From Manis javanica (Eukaryota; Chordata; Mammalia; Pholidota; Manidae): 64,000 nucleotides of DNA. Below, one piece after another: positions 36,739 to 61,901 of the stretch. The translations under genes were made by a program, and so were the position numbers. The stretch's first letter is position 1; every line of letters starts with the position of its first letter. The stretch is taken from NCBI RefSeq assembly GCF_040802235.1, contig NW_027332181.1:248001-312000 (forward strand), written 5' to 3'. The notes under the pieces are model-generated. The model searched no databases, was not told where the DNA came from, and saw only the letters and a list, made by a program, of their open reading frames with translations.

Positions 36739-37919
36739 CCCTATAATATTTTGTCTTTTTGTGACTGGCTTATTTCACTTAGCGTAACATCTTCAAGTTC
36801 ATCCATGTTCTAGCATGTCAGAATTTCATTCTTTTTAAGGGTTGAATAATTTTTCATTGTATATATGTCATTTTTGTTTATCCTTTGATGGATTATTTGT
36901 TTCTACCTTTTGCTATTCTGAACAACACTGCTGTGAACATTGATGTATGTTATCTGTTCAAATCTCTGCTTTCAATTCTTTTGAGTATATACTGTTAATA
37001 AACTGAGGCATATTGAAATTTTTAAGAATTTGAGCAAAATCAATTCAGATCTGGTAGCTCCTACCACTGTCAGAAGGAAATAGAAGAAAGGCTTTATAGG
37101 GAAGGTGCCAAAGCAAAGCATGGAAATTATTTGATTCACTAGGCTCTAACAGGTGCCTCATCTGGGAAAGCCTCGCTGGCTGTTTGTGATTGGTTGTCCT
37201 GACTTTCCTATTTCTTAGCCCTGAAGCATTTGCAGGCTGAGGTTTTGTTTTGCCATTGTAGGCTGCCCCAGCACTGGAGCCCCTTTAGTCTAACTTTAAC
37301 TAATTAAGAAATACCCAGAAGTAGAATTCAGTTACCAACCTTTAAAGGTTCTGTTTAAATGATATATTCCATGATAAGGAATACGCTCCTTTAATGAAGG
37401 CAGTCTGTTAAATCTGCAGTTTCCCCGGGCCAACAGGAACCTCTCGAACAGTGAAGCTGAACTTGAGTTACCTACTTTTTACTGGGACTAGATTCCTCAA
37501 GCATCGTCTTGTATTTGTGATACCTCAAAGCTGTTGGCATAGTGTTTTGCATAGTAGGTATTAAGTGTTTGAAAATACAGTTCCAATATATTTCTTACGG
37601 TATATTAACGGATTATTAATTCATTAGTAAACACAAGCTTTTGAGTCTTTTTAAAGTAGGTTCAATTTTTGCCTCCCTTCCATCCCCAAAGAACAGTTTC
37701 ACTTCTCTCCCTCTCCTTAAAAACTCTTCCATTGCATACAAGAAGAAAAAACTGATTCATAAAGTGTCAAGTTCAATCTCTTCAGAAGGACGATGCAGTA
37801 ACTTAGTTCTAAGAGATCAGATAGATGTGTCCCCAGCATGCGCAAATTACCAGTTGGAGGTTCGGCGGCTTAAAGTTTTTCTGAGTTGTGATGTTATTGG
37901 GCCAACTTTCCCAGCCCAG

Positions 37920-38470
37920 AGTCCTCTTAAGGCCCTAGTGGACGGACGGTCTGGGCATCCGAGTGGCGGCTGGTCGCTCCCTTGCCGCCTTCCATTGGCC
38001 GGGACTGTTTTCAGTTCTTTGATGAGCACGGGGAGAGTCAGTCTCTGGAACCGGCCGACCTGCTCGCGGCCAGCGACGCGCTGGTTGCGGCGCCGCCTCC
38101 GTCCAACAGCCGCGACTCCCGTACGGCCGCCGAGGGTCGCAGCAGCCTGCGGGTAGGGGTGTGGCGGGCGGAGGAGGTTCCCCCTCAGGCTGGGAAGGAG
38201 ATCTGGAAAATGGCTTTGGGGAATACGCCATGGCGGTCGTTAAGAGACGCATAACCGACGCGGCGGGTCCCGGAGCTTGGAGGAATAGGGGTGGGCGCCG
38301 GCTCCGGGCACCTCGGACGGAGGACAGCGCCAAACGCCACGCAGCAGGCACAGGTGGTGTGGGCGGTGCAGGTGGCGTGGGCGGCGCAGGTGGTGTGGGC
38401 GCGGGCGGGTTTAGTCACGTAGCGAGACTGCGCGTGCGCAGGCGCCAAGGGCGGGGCCCGGAGTTAAATG
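37920..38470. promoter_or_regulatory. HENMT1: CpG-island promoter of HENMT1
   Basis: A sharp CpG-rich block precedes the HENMT1 first exon. It contains CCAAT at 37992-37996, an NRF-1-type palindrome 'ctgcgcgtgcgcag' at 38428-38441, and a GC box at 38449-38456. A three-unit 18-bp tandem repeat sits inside at 38351-38404. A MYB-type core CCGTTG (reverse CAACGG) occurs at 38570-38575, just inside intron 1. MYB control would suit a piRNA gene but rests only on this short match. Confidence 0.7.
38351..38404 (+). repeat. 18-bp tandem repeat, three units, in the HENMT1 promoter
   Basis: The units at 38351-38368, 38369-38386 and 38387-38404 all follow 'caggtggtgtgggcggtg' with one to three changes. 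It is GC-rich and a possible variable-number site. Confidence 0.9.
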
Positions 38471-38566
38471 GGGCTTCTGTCTGCCGAACCTCGTGGGTTT
38501 CGCTGCTCTGTGTCTTTTTTCTATTTGGCTTGATCTTCACTCTAAGACGACTCTTGCTCTGTGAAG
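38455..38566 (+). other. HENMT1: Probable HENMT1 non-coding exon 1
   Basis: Downstream of the NRF-1 and GC-box motifs a segment ends in AAG|GTACCG with the donor at 38567. The start at about 38455 is a guess from promoter motifs. The next exon has an acceptor at 39139-39140. Confidence 0.5.
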
Positions 38567-38970
38567 GTACCGTTGGGTCGCTTGAGGAGGGCTTCGGAAT
38601 ACGAATTGGAGAAGAATTGAGAAGTTAGCTGATTGACATGTTGCCTGCATTTTAGCTCCGGTTCTAGTAGATAGGAACAGGTGTACAATAGAGAATCAAA
38701 ATTTAAATTCAAGTCCATCAGTCAGTTGGATAAATGTTCTAACATCGTTAGCGTATCAGTTACTTAGGACATTCTTTCCTTCTGTATTTTGGCCAGGTGT
38801 GGAAGAGTAATTGAAAGCAATTTGAGGGAGATTGAGGGCTTTAATGAAATAGGGGATAGGATTGTTTAATTTGTATCAAATTTAATAGTAAAAGGGAAGA
38901 ATGGGTGTTGTTGCATATACCTGGGTTTGACGTAGTGAAACGTTACTTAGACTTTTTGAGCCTATTTGCT

Positions 38971-38994
38971 AAAAAAAAAAAAAAAAAAAAAAAA
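38971..38994 (+). repeat. 24-base poly(A) tract in HENMT1 intron 1
   Basis: An uninterrupted A run; no retroposon body was recognised next to it. Confidence 0.9.
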
Positions 38995-39140
38995 GTCTGA
39001 AGTAATAGTTACCGAATAAATCCTGTGGAATAAATGGTAACATGTAAAAGAAGAAAGCCTGCTCTCCCTTCCCTGTTGATGTAGGGAGCTATTTCGCCCA
39101 TTTTCCTCCTCTTTGTAAAAACTGTGTTTTGTATATACAG

Positions 39141-39212
39141 CCAAGTGACTGTTGATGCATAGAGCTTGAAGGATACGTCTACAGTTTTGTTTCAATGAAA
39201 CGTGGGGAAAAC

Positions 39213-39233
<21 letters not shown>
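39141..39233 (+). CDS. HENMT1: HENMT1 exon 2 (5' UTR plus first 7 codons, CDS from 39213)
   Basis: Acceptor ACAG at 39137-39140; coding MEENGIE at 39213-39233; donor GTAATA from 39234. A short upstream ORF (ATG CAT AGA GCT TGA, 39155-39169) and an in-frame upstream ATG at 39195-39197 precede the chosen start. Confidence 0.8.
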
Positions 39234-53792
<14,559 letters not shown>

Positions 53793-54045
53793 GCAATCCA
53801 TATTTGCTGCACTTCAGCATTTTAGTAGTAGTTGAGCTCATGCATTTAAACTTTTTGTGTATTCATAATTCAAGTAACTTTTTATTTTGGAATTATTGAA
53901 CCTTGGTTTTCTTTGAATAAGCCTTCATTGGGGTGGGGGCTTCATTGGGGTGGGGGGATGGTTGTAGAGAGTTTGTTGTATGCTTGGTTTTTGTTAGAGC
54001 CGTATGTTGAATGTGACATTAAAATTTTTAAAGAAAATTGAACTA
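53793..54045 (+). other. HENMT1: HENMT1 3' UTR with polyA signal
   Basis: A short 3' UTR leads to ATTAAA at 54018-54023, followed by a GT-rich element 'gagtgtgt' at about 54053. Cleavage is expected at about 54040. A four-tract G-rich segment lies at 53930-53957. Confidence 0.65.
53930..53957 (+). other. HENMT1: Candidate RNA G-quadruplex in HENMT1 3' UTR
   Basis: Four G runs (4, 5, 4 and 6) separated by loops of 1, 8 and 1 bases arise from a tandem copy of 'cttcattggggtggggg'. They are on the sense strand and would be in the mRNA. Confidence 0.75.
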
Positions 54046-57000
54046 TCAAATTGAGTGTGTAAAACCTTGTTCCGGGGAATAAGAGTAGTTTTGAAGGCTT
54101 TTGAGGATTCTCTCCCTCCTTTGGTCTTAATCCTAACCTCTGTAATACTTGGCCTAGAACATCATAGAAAAACAGGAATGCAGTTGTTTGAAGGACTAGA
54201 AGGCTCTTTGTGATATAAACACTGGGTCCCTGGTTTTTGAGTGCCCTCTTCTGGCAGCTTGCTGGTTGGAATTAGGGTGGCAGTAGCAATGGGGGACAGA
54301 GAAATAACAGCTTCATGTATAATAAGGGAAAAACTGGTCAAAATGAGAGAGATTTCTTTCGGAGGCTCAGGAGTACAGAGGTAAGCAGGCAGGCATGGCG
54401 GCCTTGCCACTATAGGGACTGACGTGCCATCTTGCTTTTCTGTACTTGGCATGTGCTTCAGGGGTAAGATTGATGTTTGAGCTTTAGCTACCCCTTGCAT
54501 ATTCCAAATTAACCAAAAGGAAAAAAAGGTAGAAAAGGGAGCTGGGACATGTGCTGGCTGGCTGGTAGGTTTGCTGCGGGCTGTTAGATGTCACTACTGC
54601 TTGCTTCTTACCAACCAGAGGGGAGGCTCCTGGCCACGACAGCTTATGGAAGGGAAGCTGGGAAATGTAGTCTTTTCTTCAGGGAGGCTGTGTGCCCACT
54701 TGGTGGTCTTCTGCCAAGGAATGACAGGGAGAGAAAGAACTGTGGTAACTAACCAGTCTGGGCCACACCTGGAATTTCCCGACGCAGGCTGTGGCTGTGT
54801 GGAGTTGGTGCCTGGGAAAGGTCTCCTGGGGCCTGCAATAAAGGGTTTATAACAAAGTAGATGGAAAGTGAATTTGATGAGGGGGGAGGGGAAAGAAAGG
54901 ATTCTGGAAGACAGTCTGTTAATCCCATAGCCACAGTTTACCAGCTCTTTTCGCCTTCCACTTCATAGACTGCGTCATTAGATCCCCCAACCTTTGTACT
55001 TACACTCATTTTCGTTCCTGAATTTGCATGATTGAGAGACTTACACTTCTGCCTCACCCCAGCCTCACCCCAGCCCCACAAAAGGCCGTGTCTGACCTCA
55101 CCTTCCTAGGCCTCCGCATGCACAACTTTCACCTACGGACTTCCTTATCACTGTTCTGTTAACAACCACGCTTTCCAGCCAAGGGCAGCACTTTGTCCTG
55201 TGTTTCCTCAAGTCAACTGATTAACTTTGTTCGTGGTTAATCACCTAGAAGCCTTTAAATACTCAAGACTGCCATGGGGGTTGGAGCCACTGTCTCTTCC
55301 TCATGGCTTCCTCGTGTCTCCCCCATTATCTCTGCAACCTCAGTACCTGCATTCTTCTGGAAAGTTGTCTTTACCTCTCTATCTTGATACAGGACTTCCT
55401 TTGCACGTGAAAGGTTCATGAATGCTCTCAGTTGGGGGTCAGATATTCTTGTGGGGACAGTGAATCTTTGAAACGTTGTAGCTCCTCAGCTCTGTGAATT
55501 GAAGTGGAAAAGCAGCCATAGGTAATGTGTGAATAAGCGGACATGCTGTGTTCTGCTAAAATATTGTTTACTAGAAAAGGCAGCTGTCAGATTTTGTCCA
55601 TAGTTTGCAGATTGTTTTAAACAAAAGCCATAGGCTCATACCCTTTAGCAGCACAGAGATGGAGTTCTTTCTAAAGGAAGGAAAGCAATCACAGATTTTC
55701 TGTTGGTATAAATGCAGCCAAAATCAAGTTTGCTAAGGGAATTCTTGACCCACTTGTGTATCATGGGGGCCATAACCCCATGGTAGAATTTTTGTAGGCA
55801 CTAAGTGTAGAATGCCTAGCCCAGGGTAATGTTCCTTCTGAAGAAGCTATGTTAATCTTTAGGGGTGTGGTTAAGAAATTTAAATATCCTTTCTGGATAA
55901 TAAGGCTTTCTTGTAACCAGGCGGCCACTATTCACAGCAATGCATATTGCAGACCTAGAAAGTGAACAGTCATTCTTATACAGGATTGTTTCTGGAGCAG
56001 AATGATCAAATACCTGATTGGTTTAAAGAAAAAAGAAAAGCAGAGCAGTGGCCGTCCTACACATGCTCCTCTCTGCTCTATGTGCAGAAAGGGCCAGGTA
56101 TAGCTCACACAGCCATAGTTCACGTACCTCATAGGTATTTACAGAGGGTGGAACCTGCTGTAAGGAGCCCAGTCCTCTCCAGCCACTGCCTTTCCTACAG
56201 CTTTCCCCAGGGGGCAGTGCTGGGTGGCCCTATCCCTGCTCTGTATTTCGGAGAATAATCTTCAAGGAGCTCCTGAGAAAGGAGACATGAAAGGAATTGT
56301 GTTTTTATTATTGAATATCTGAAAATGTTTATTCTATCTTCCCATCGGAAATCTCACAATCATGTGACTTGGGAGTTTGCACATAATTCCCCCTCTGGCC
56401 CTACCTGCCTCCCTGGGCCATGCCTCATTTGGTGGGCTGCATATTTGTCCCTCTCTATCTGGGGACATGTATTTTAATTATAAAGTGTTCTTTAACAAAA
56501 ATCTTCCCTTTGCTTTCCTGTTGGGGAACTCTTCCTGGTTGTATATTGTACCTTCATATGTTGGGTAAAGCAGTTTTGCTGCTGTCATAAAACCGGGGCT
56601 AAACTTTGGTTTTAGATTGGTTTGAGAAGCCTTTGGCTGCAGAGACTGGAGGGGAAGGAAAGCATAGTATATCTTAAACTTAAACTCTGGTTGAACTTGA
56701 CATTAAGGTGTTTGAAATATTGGTGGGGAAGGCAATCGCTGCCTTACCTCTAGTCCCACTCCAAACAGCAACAAAATCCTGCTGGTTGAAAACTGTAAAT
56801 TGTTTTTTCTACAGTAACAAAAAAGTTGAAATTAAGAAAGTAATACTGTACAAATTTAAGATAATTAAGAACTATATAGAATTTAAACTTTATATAGATT
56901 TTTTTTCCTTAATACCTGCCCTCCAACACTACCTTTGGAACTCCTGCCTCTCAAATTCACCACGTGTCTTGAAGGGAACAGTCTGGGCCACCATTCCTCA

Positions 57001-59398
57001 TAGAATTCCAGTGGATAAAATGTCTCTTTTCTGATACCAATTACTTCACATAAATGGTATTTATTGTATATTTTTTGGTGCAGCTTCCTTAGCAATACTT
57101 TTGTAAATTCATTTCCATCTATTCTAATGATTACATGTGCTTCTGGGGAAAAAAACATTAATAGTAATGCAAAATTATGCGAAAAAATTTAGACTGCTCA
57201 TAAGGAATGAAGAAGAAATTAAATGTTCCTCAACAGTTTGCCCCCCATCCTTCCATTTCACTCCCTAGAGAAAACTGAAAGGTTTCTTATGTTTCTAACC
57301 TGTTAACTACACGTGGACTCCAGTTTTGCAAGAACAGTGGCCTTTTGTGGTGGGGTTGGGGTGGGGAACAGCAGTTTTTCCTTTTCTTAGAGGAAAACCA
57401 CTTGAATGGCTTTGTAAACTATGTAGAGAAACTTAGGATGTCTGCTCCAAGGCTTTAAACTACATTGTATGGCAATGAAAATTAATATTCTGTAGGAGGC
57501 AGAGTTTTATCTGTAGATGTTGCGTGGAAAGTTCTCACTGCCACAACTACTGTGGCCCACACCCCAGAATAAGTGTGAAATTTGGGTTAACAGATATTGG
57601 TTGGAACCTTCCTGGCCCTTGAGGATTTCTGCGATTTCCATTAGCTTGAGTTCTCACAGCACTCCCTGTCTTCAGGTTAAGTTTTCATACAATTGAGATG
57701 TGCAATTGCCTCCTCACAAAACACTTCCATACAGCAGCTGCCATCTCCCGTTCTTCCCATCCCTCCCACCCTTCTCTTTCCTCTGTTCTCATTTCCAATC
57801 TTCCCATCTACAGCATACCTAGCAGCTGAGCTCTTTTTAGGTATTGCTCTCAGCTTCTGGGACTTTCAGTTTTGTCAGTGATTATCAATGAATAATTACA
57901 AATAAAATGAATTCCCTTAGCGGGACTGCAGACACCAACTCCCTTGGTTACACCCGGTCCTGGGATGGTGAGACGGGAAGTCAGGGACTGAGCACTGGCA
58001 GCAGTGGCAAAGTGCAATCTTACCTGGATCTTCATCCAGGACAGTAGGTGTTAACTACGGCTAACATGGCTTTTGTTGTATGTAATGCACATCTTTGGGG
58101 AATACCCTGAACACTTAGGCGGAGATCTAGCAATACTCTAAGCTGGCGGGAGTGGGGAGTCCTACCTTTGTACAGTGAATGTTAATTTCACCTCTTCTGC
58201 AACTAGTTTTTGAAGCCAGTGGCAGGCTAGTTCTATACCTTTCTGTTGCTTGTATTGAAAATTTAACTCTCAATGCTCTCTGCCCATTTATCTGTTGGGT
58301 TCTTAACACTCCTGTCAGGGCGCATGTCCTCTTGGCCTGCATTGCTGCAGTTACCTCTACTCCCTTTCGTCTTGTGGGCTGTGACCCCAGCTGGAATTAG
58401 TAAAATTAAGTTCTGTTCATAATCTTGTCTTTCCTAGAAACACTACATTGGTCCTACTTTCCTACCTCAGCCCCCACCCAGTCAGATTCATTGCTTTTTT
58501 GAATAGGCTGATTTCCCACCACTGTATCTTGTCCAGTCTTGTCCTTCTTGAAGCCTCTATCATGTTGATCAACCAGTTTCTTTCTAATGGGACTCCTCAA
58601 GGAACTGAACTTACACAGAATCTTCCATTAATCCCATACTAAGGGAAAACAATTTTACCTTATTTCCATGAAGTATGCTTAAATTCTTGCTTCAATCAGG
58701 GCTTTCAAATCTTTTTATGGTTATATCAAATTTTTTAAAATACTGAAAAAATGTAAAATGTGTTTCTCCTTTGTTCTTAGTTCCATGAAATCAGGGAAAG
58801 AAGTGCAGACAGAGGTTCATTTAGGAGACTTGAGCTGAATCACTGAAGTTCAATACCAGAAGGTGGCATATTTTTCCCACTGAAAAGTAACTGCACTCCC
58901 CTGCTTTGAGGGCCCCCTGACATACATCATAAGAAGAAAAAGTTATACCAATTTTCTATAGAGGTTTGAAGCTTTTTGCAGTGCATACTCAGGAAGATTA
59001 TTGCTGAAATGGTTTAAGGGTCTAGTGGTGAACGCAAGAGATACAGTTGAGGAAACATCTCAACCTAGCTGAGTTGTAATTGCATAGGAATGGGGTCTAA
59101 GTCATACAGGAAGGTCTCTGATAGTTCCTTATTTTATGGGTCCATATGGAATAGAGATCACTGATTCAGGAATGTCTAAATTTAAGCCTTATCTGTTTGT
59201 TTCCTAAATTTTTTGTTACCTTTTGTGTAATGCGGGATGGATTCACTCTGGTATGCAAATGGGAAAAAAGATTTCATGGCCTCATATGTGCCACTACCGT
59301 AGGCACAGGAAGAGGTAGAATAAGGTGAAGAAGAGAGGGAGAGAAATACAAAGGTGGAATAAGTTATAACTAGAAGGCTGGGCCTGGGTCCTCCATGC
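54046..59398. other. Intergenic DNA between convergent HENMT1 and EEIG2/FAM102B
   Basis: I found no exon with conserved coding and splice sites here. Short open frames are scattered and lack features. Repeats are few and old. A run of unique-looking, moderately GC DNA lies at 54.5-56.3 kb, but nothing specific could be named. Confidence 0.5.
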
Positions 59399-59583
59399 CT
59401 GAGATGTGGGCGGGCAGATCAGGAGGTCCTGCCCAGCTTTGCTGTCATCTGGCGCAGAGTGATCCTGTATGATCCTGTGTACTGGGAGGAGGTTTGCAGG
59501 GTTCCAAGTGCCCGTGCCCTACCCCACTATTCACAGCAAGACAATATGCAGAGAAAGATCTGGGTTCAGACTCATACTAAACT
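59399..59583 (+). repeat. 185-bp direct repeat, copy 1
   Basis: From 'ctgagatgtgggcgggcaga' to 'cagactcatactaaact' this segment is identical by eye, without gaps, to 60926-61110. Confidence 0.97.
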
Positions 59584-60206
59584 ACAATATAGTTCATTAA
59601 CTTTTAGTGGATATTGCAATTTGATTATCAGCAGAGAGAATGTGCTGGCATTGTTCTTCCTCTGTGCGAGGACACTAGTCAAAGCACAATCTGTACGAGG
59701 GAGCTGTGACACTGAATGTCATTTGTGGTAGTGACCTCTAATAGTGCCACATTTACGGACTATCTTCTGTGTATCTAACACTAGAATTCAGATACATATT
59801 TAGATGTTACACAAGGCAAATTTTGGCTTGCTAAAACACCGAGAGCCTACCAAGTGGCACAGTCTTAACATGAGCTCCTGTGTTCTTCATCACAACCCCA
59901 ACAAATCAGAGGAACTACCCAATGCAGGCTCAGGAGGGCATGTGGATTCAGACTCAGGTCTGTGTGACTCCAGAGCCCACGGCCACACTGTGGCAGGGGC
60001 TGACCTGGGACAAAAAAATGTCTGTCACTGGAGACACTGGAGTCTGTCCTCTCCTATCTGGCAATAAGGGGAAACCCTCAGGGGAAAGTTATACTGGTCC
60101 TTTCACTTTTGTTTTCTTACCCTGGCAAGAATGAGACAGATTTCTGACAGAACTGTAATTGAAATTTTAAAGTAAAAAAAAAATTCTAAACTTTTAAGAC
60201 ACAATT

Positions 60207-60212
60207 TTTATT
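60207..60212 (-). terminator. EEIG2: Candidate EEIG2/FAM102B polyadenylation signal AATAAA
   Basis: Plus-strand TTTATT gives AATAAA on the minus strand, with a T-rich downstream element at about 60173-60195 (sense of the gene). Supports a leftward transcript ending at about 60190. Confidence 0.55.
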
Positions 60213-60925
60213 GAACATATATAAGATTCACCTTTACATTATTACAAATACTTTACAATAAAACATTAGTTTTTGTAAAAGAAAAGAACACATATCCTAG
60301 ATTTACAGTTGTAGAGTAAAACAAAGACATATATAAATATAAAGGTCATTCTCCAAGTATTAGAACAGAATACTAATGGAATCACTTCAATAGTTTTTTC
60401 TAAAGACATTTACATGATTACCCACAACAGCATTAACTTTCAAAGGATCAAATAAATGCGTAATAGGAAGGTGATACCCCAAATTAAGATGTATTTCCAG
60501 AAAAATTGAATATATCCTAAATGTCTTCCTCTGCATGGGATTTGATCAATGACTATCAGCAGGATTTTCTTTGTTATATACATAAGATGGGCAAAGACAT
60601 TTGTGAATGCGAACTGCATTGTCTGTAAATTAAAAATTCTGCCTGCTTGTGGCGTGGGGGCGGGGGTAGACTAGAGATAACCATAACCCCACATGACCAT
60701 TTAAAATACACTTTGTATTTATCATGAAAAGTCACATACATAAGGGAATAATAAAGCCTTTATATCCAGAGCAGTCTCAAAACAGGGTTAATATAGGCAT
60801 ATTTCATCCTTTATATTTTAGACTTAATGTTTAACATCTCAGCTATTAAAATTATGCATAGTACCCATGCCAACATCCGAGTAGCAGCATAACAATTTCA
60901 ACTACAGTACTTGATTCAACTACAA

Positions 60926-61110
60926 CTGAGATGTGGGCGGGCAGATCAGGAGGTCCTGCCCAGCTTTGCTGTCATCTGGCGCAGAGTGATCCTGTATGAT
61001 CCTGTGTACTGGGAGGAGGTTTGCAGGGTTCCAAGTGCCCGTGCCCTACCCCACTATTCACAGCAAGACAATATGCAGAGAAAGATCTGGGTTCAGACTC
61101 ATACTAAACT
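60926..61110 (+). repeat. 185-bp direct repeat, copy 2
   Basis: Identical to 59399-59583. Its right edge runs into short tandem and palindromic scars at 61104-61178, which copy 1 lacks. It lies inside the putative EEIG2/FAM102B 3' UTR. Confidence 0.97.
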
Positions 61111-61407
61111 CAAACTAAACTCAAACTAAGTTTTGAGTTTAAGAGAACTAAATATACCATTTAAGAGAACTAAATATAATTTCTGAACTGCCTCAGTTAA
61201 AGACCTGTTGAAATGCAACCCTGTTATATGAGTCCAATCTCTTTCAGAGCTTTATATTTACTGAAAGCCTAATACTTCAGAGTACTTAAGAAATGAAGTA
61301 TTTAATATTACTGTCAGCTTGAGCTTGTAACAGTCTAGTTAGCATGGAAATCTCAAGTCTAGAATTACTCCTAGATGTTTTAATTAATACTCAATGCTAC
61401 TTGAATA

Positions 61408-61901
61408 TGTTTTGACTGGAGGATAGCTGGAGTTTTTTGCCTCCTAGCAACAAAGGGGCTAAGTGGTAGATCTCTGTGTAAGGCTGGAGGAAGGAAAAAC
61501 AAGGACATACAAACAGAACAGAGAGATGCCATAGGGGGAGAACAGACCAGACCCCAAGGTCTGTGCCTTATATGGAAAGGGGACAGCTCTTCCTGAATTC
61601 CATCCTTCTGATGTGCCAACTAAGACCCAGATGTCAGCCTCCTCCTTCTTGGAAGGAAAAAGTTTCTAGTTGTCTATTTTGTCACCTTTAGCCAATCATA
61701 CCTCTCCACACCCCCTAGGATAGCTTGCCCACTCCTCCCCCTCCTAACCCCTTATAAGGCCCCACCTACCTGACCGGGTGTGACTTCCCCGGCCTGTAGT
61801 ACCCAGACCGCGGAACATCACCTGGGAGTGGCATTCAAATAAACTACCTGGCCCTTTGTTGCCACTCTTCGCCTGCTTATTTGGTTAAAATTTATCTTAC
61901 A
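61408..61901 (+). mobile_element. Solo LTR-like element (ERV1-type), plus orientation
   Basis: The block has LTR architecture in order: CCAAT at 61692-61696, a TATAA box at 61753-61757, a GC-rich putative transcription start region, and AATAAA at 61838-61843 followed by a GT/TTTG-rich stretch ('ctttgttgcc') and 'cgcctgcttatttgg'. Ends are set at a TG (61408) and CA (61901) but no matching target duplication was seen, so they are approximate. No viral gene is present. It is antisense to the putative EEIG2 UTR. Confidence 0.65.

Larger units (their letters stand above)
34890..37010 (-). repeat. L1 fragment, minus orientation, split by two insertions
   Basis: Three pieces form one antisense L1: 34890-34997 (ends 'cttcagtggtat'), about 35393-35550 ('catcccaaactgaaactcta' to 'aatttgagtaccctagg'), and about 36740-37010 ('gtgactggcttatttcactt' to 'aattcttttgagtatatact'). 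The joined order is the usual L1 order, so the intervening blocks are later insertions. Confidence 0.75.

Noticed and set aside
37641-38156. 171-codon plus-strand open frame upstream of HENMT1
   Set aside because: It runs into the CpG island where stop codons are rare; no domain and not joined to HENMT1 by good splice sites.
38161-38628. 155-codon plus-strand open frame rich in Gly
   Set aside because: The Gly/Val/Ala run comes from the 18-bp promoter tandem repeat; no conserved protein recognised.
59459-61129. Two open frames sharing VILYDPVYWEEVCRVPSARA and neighbouring residues
   Set aside because: The shared peptide is only the translation of the 185-bp DNA duplication; frames are short and lack context.
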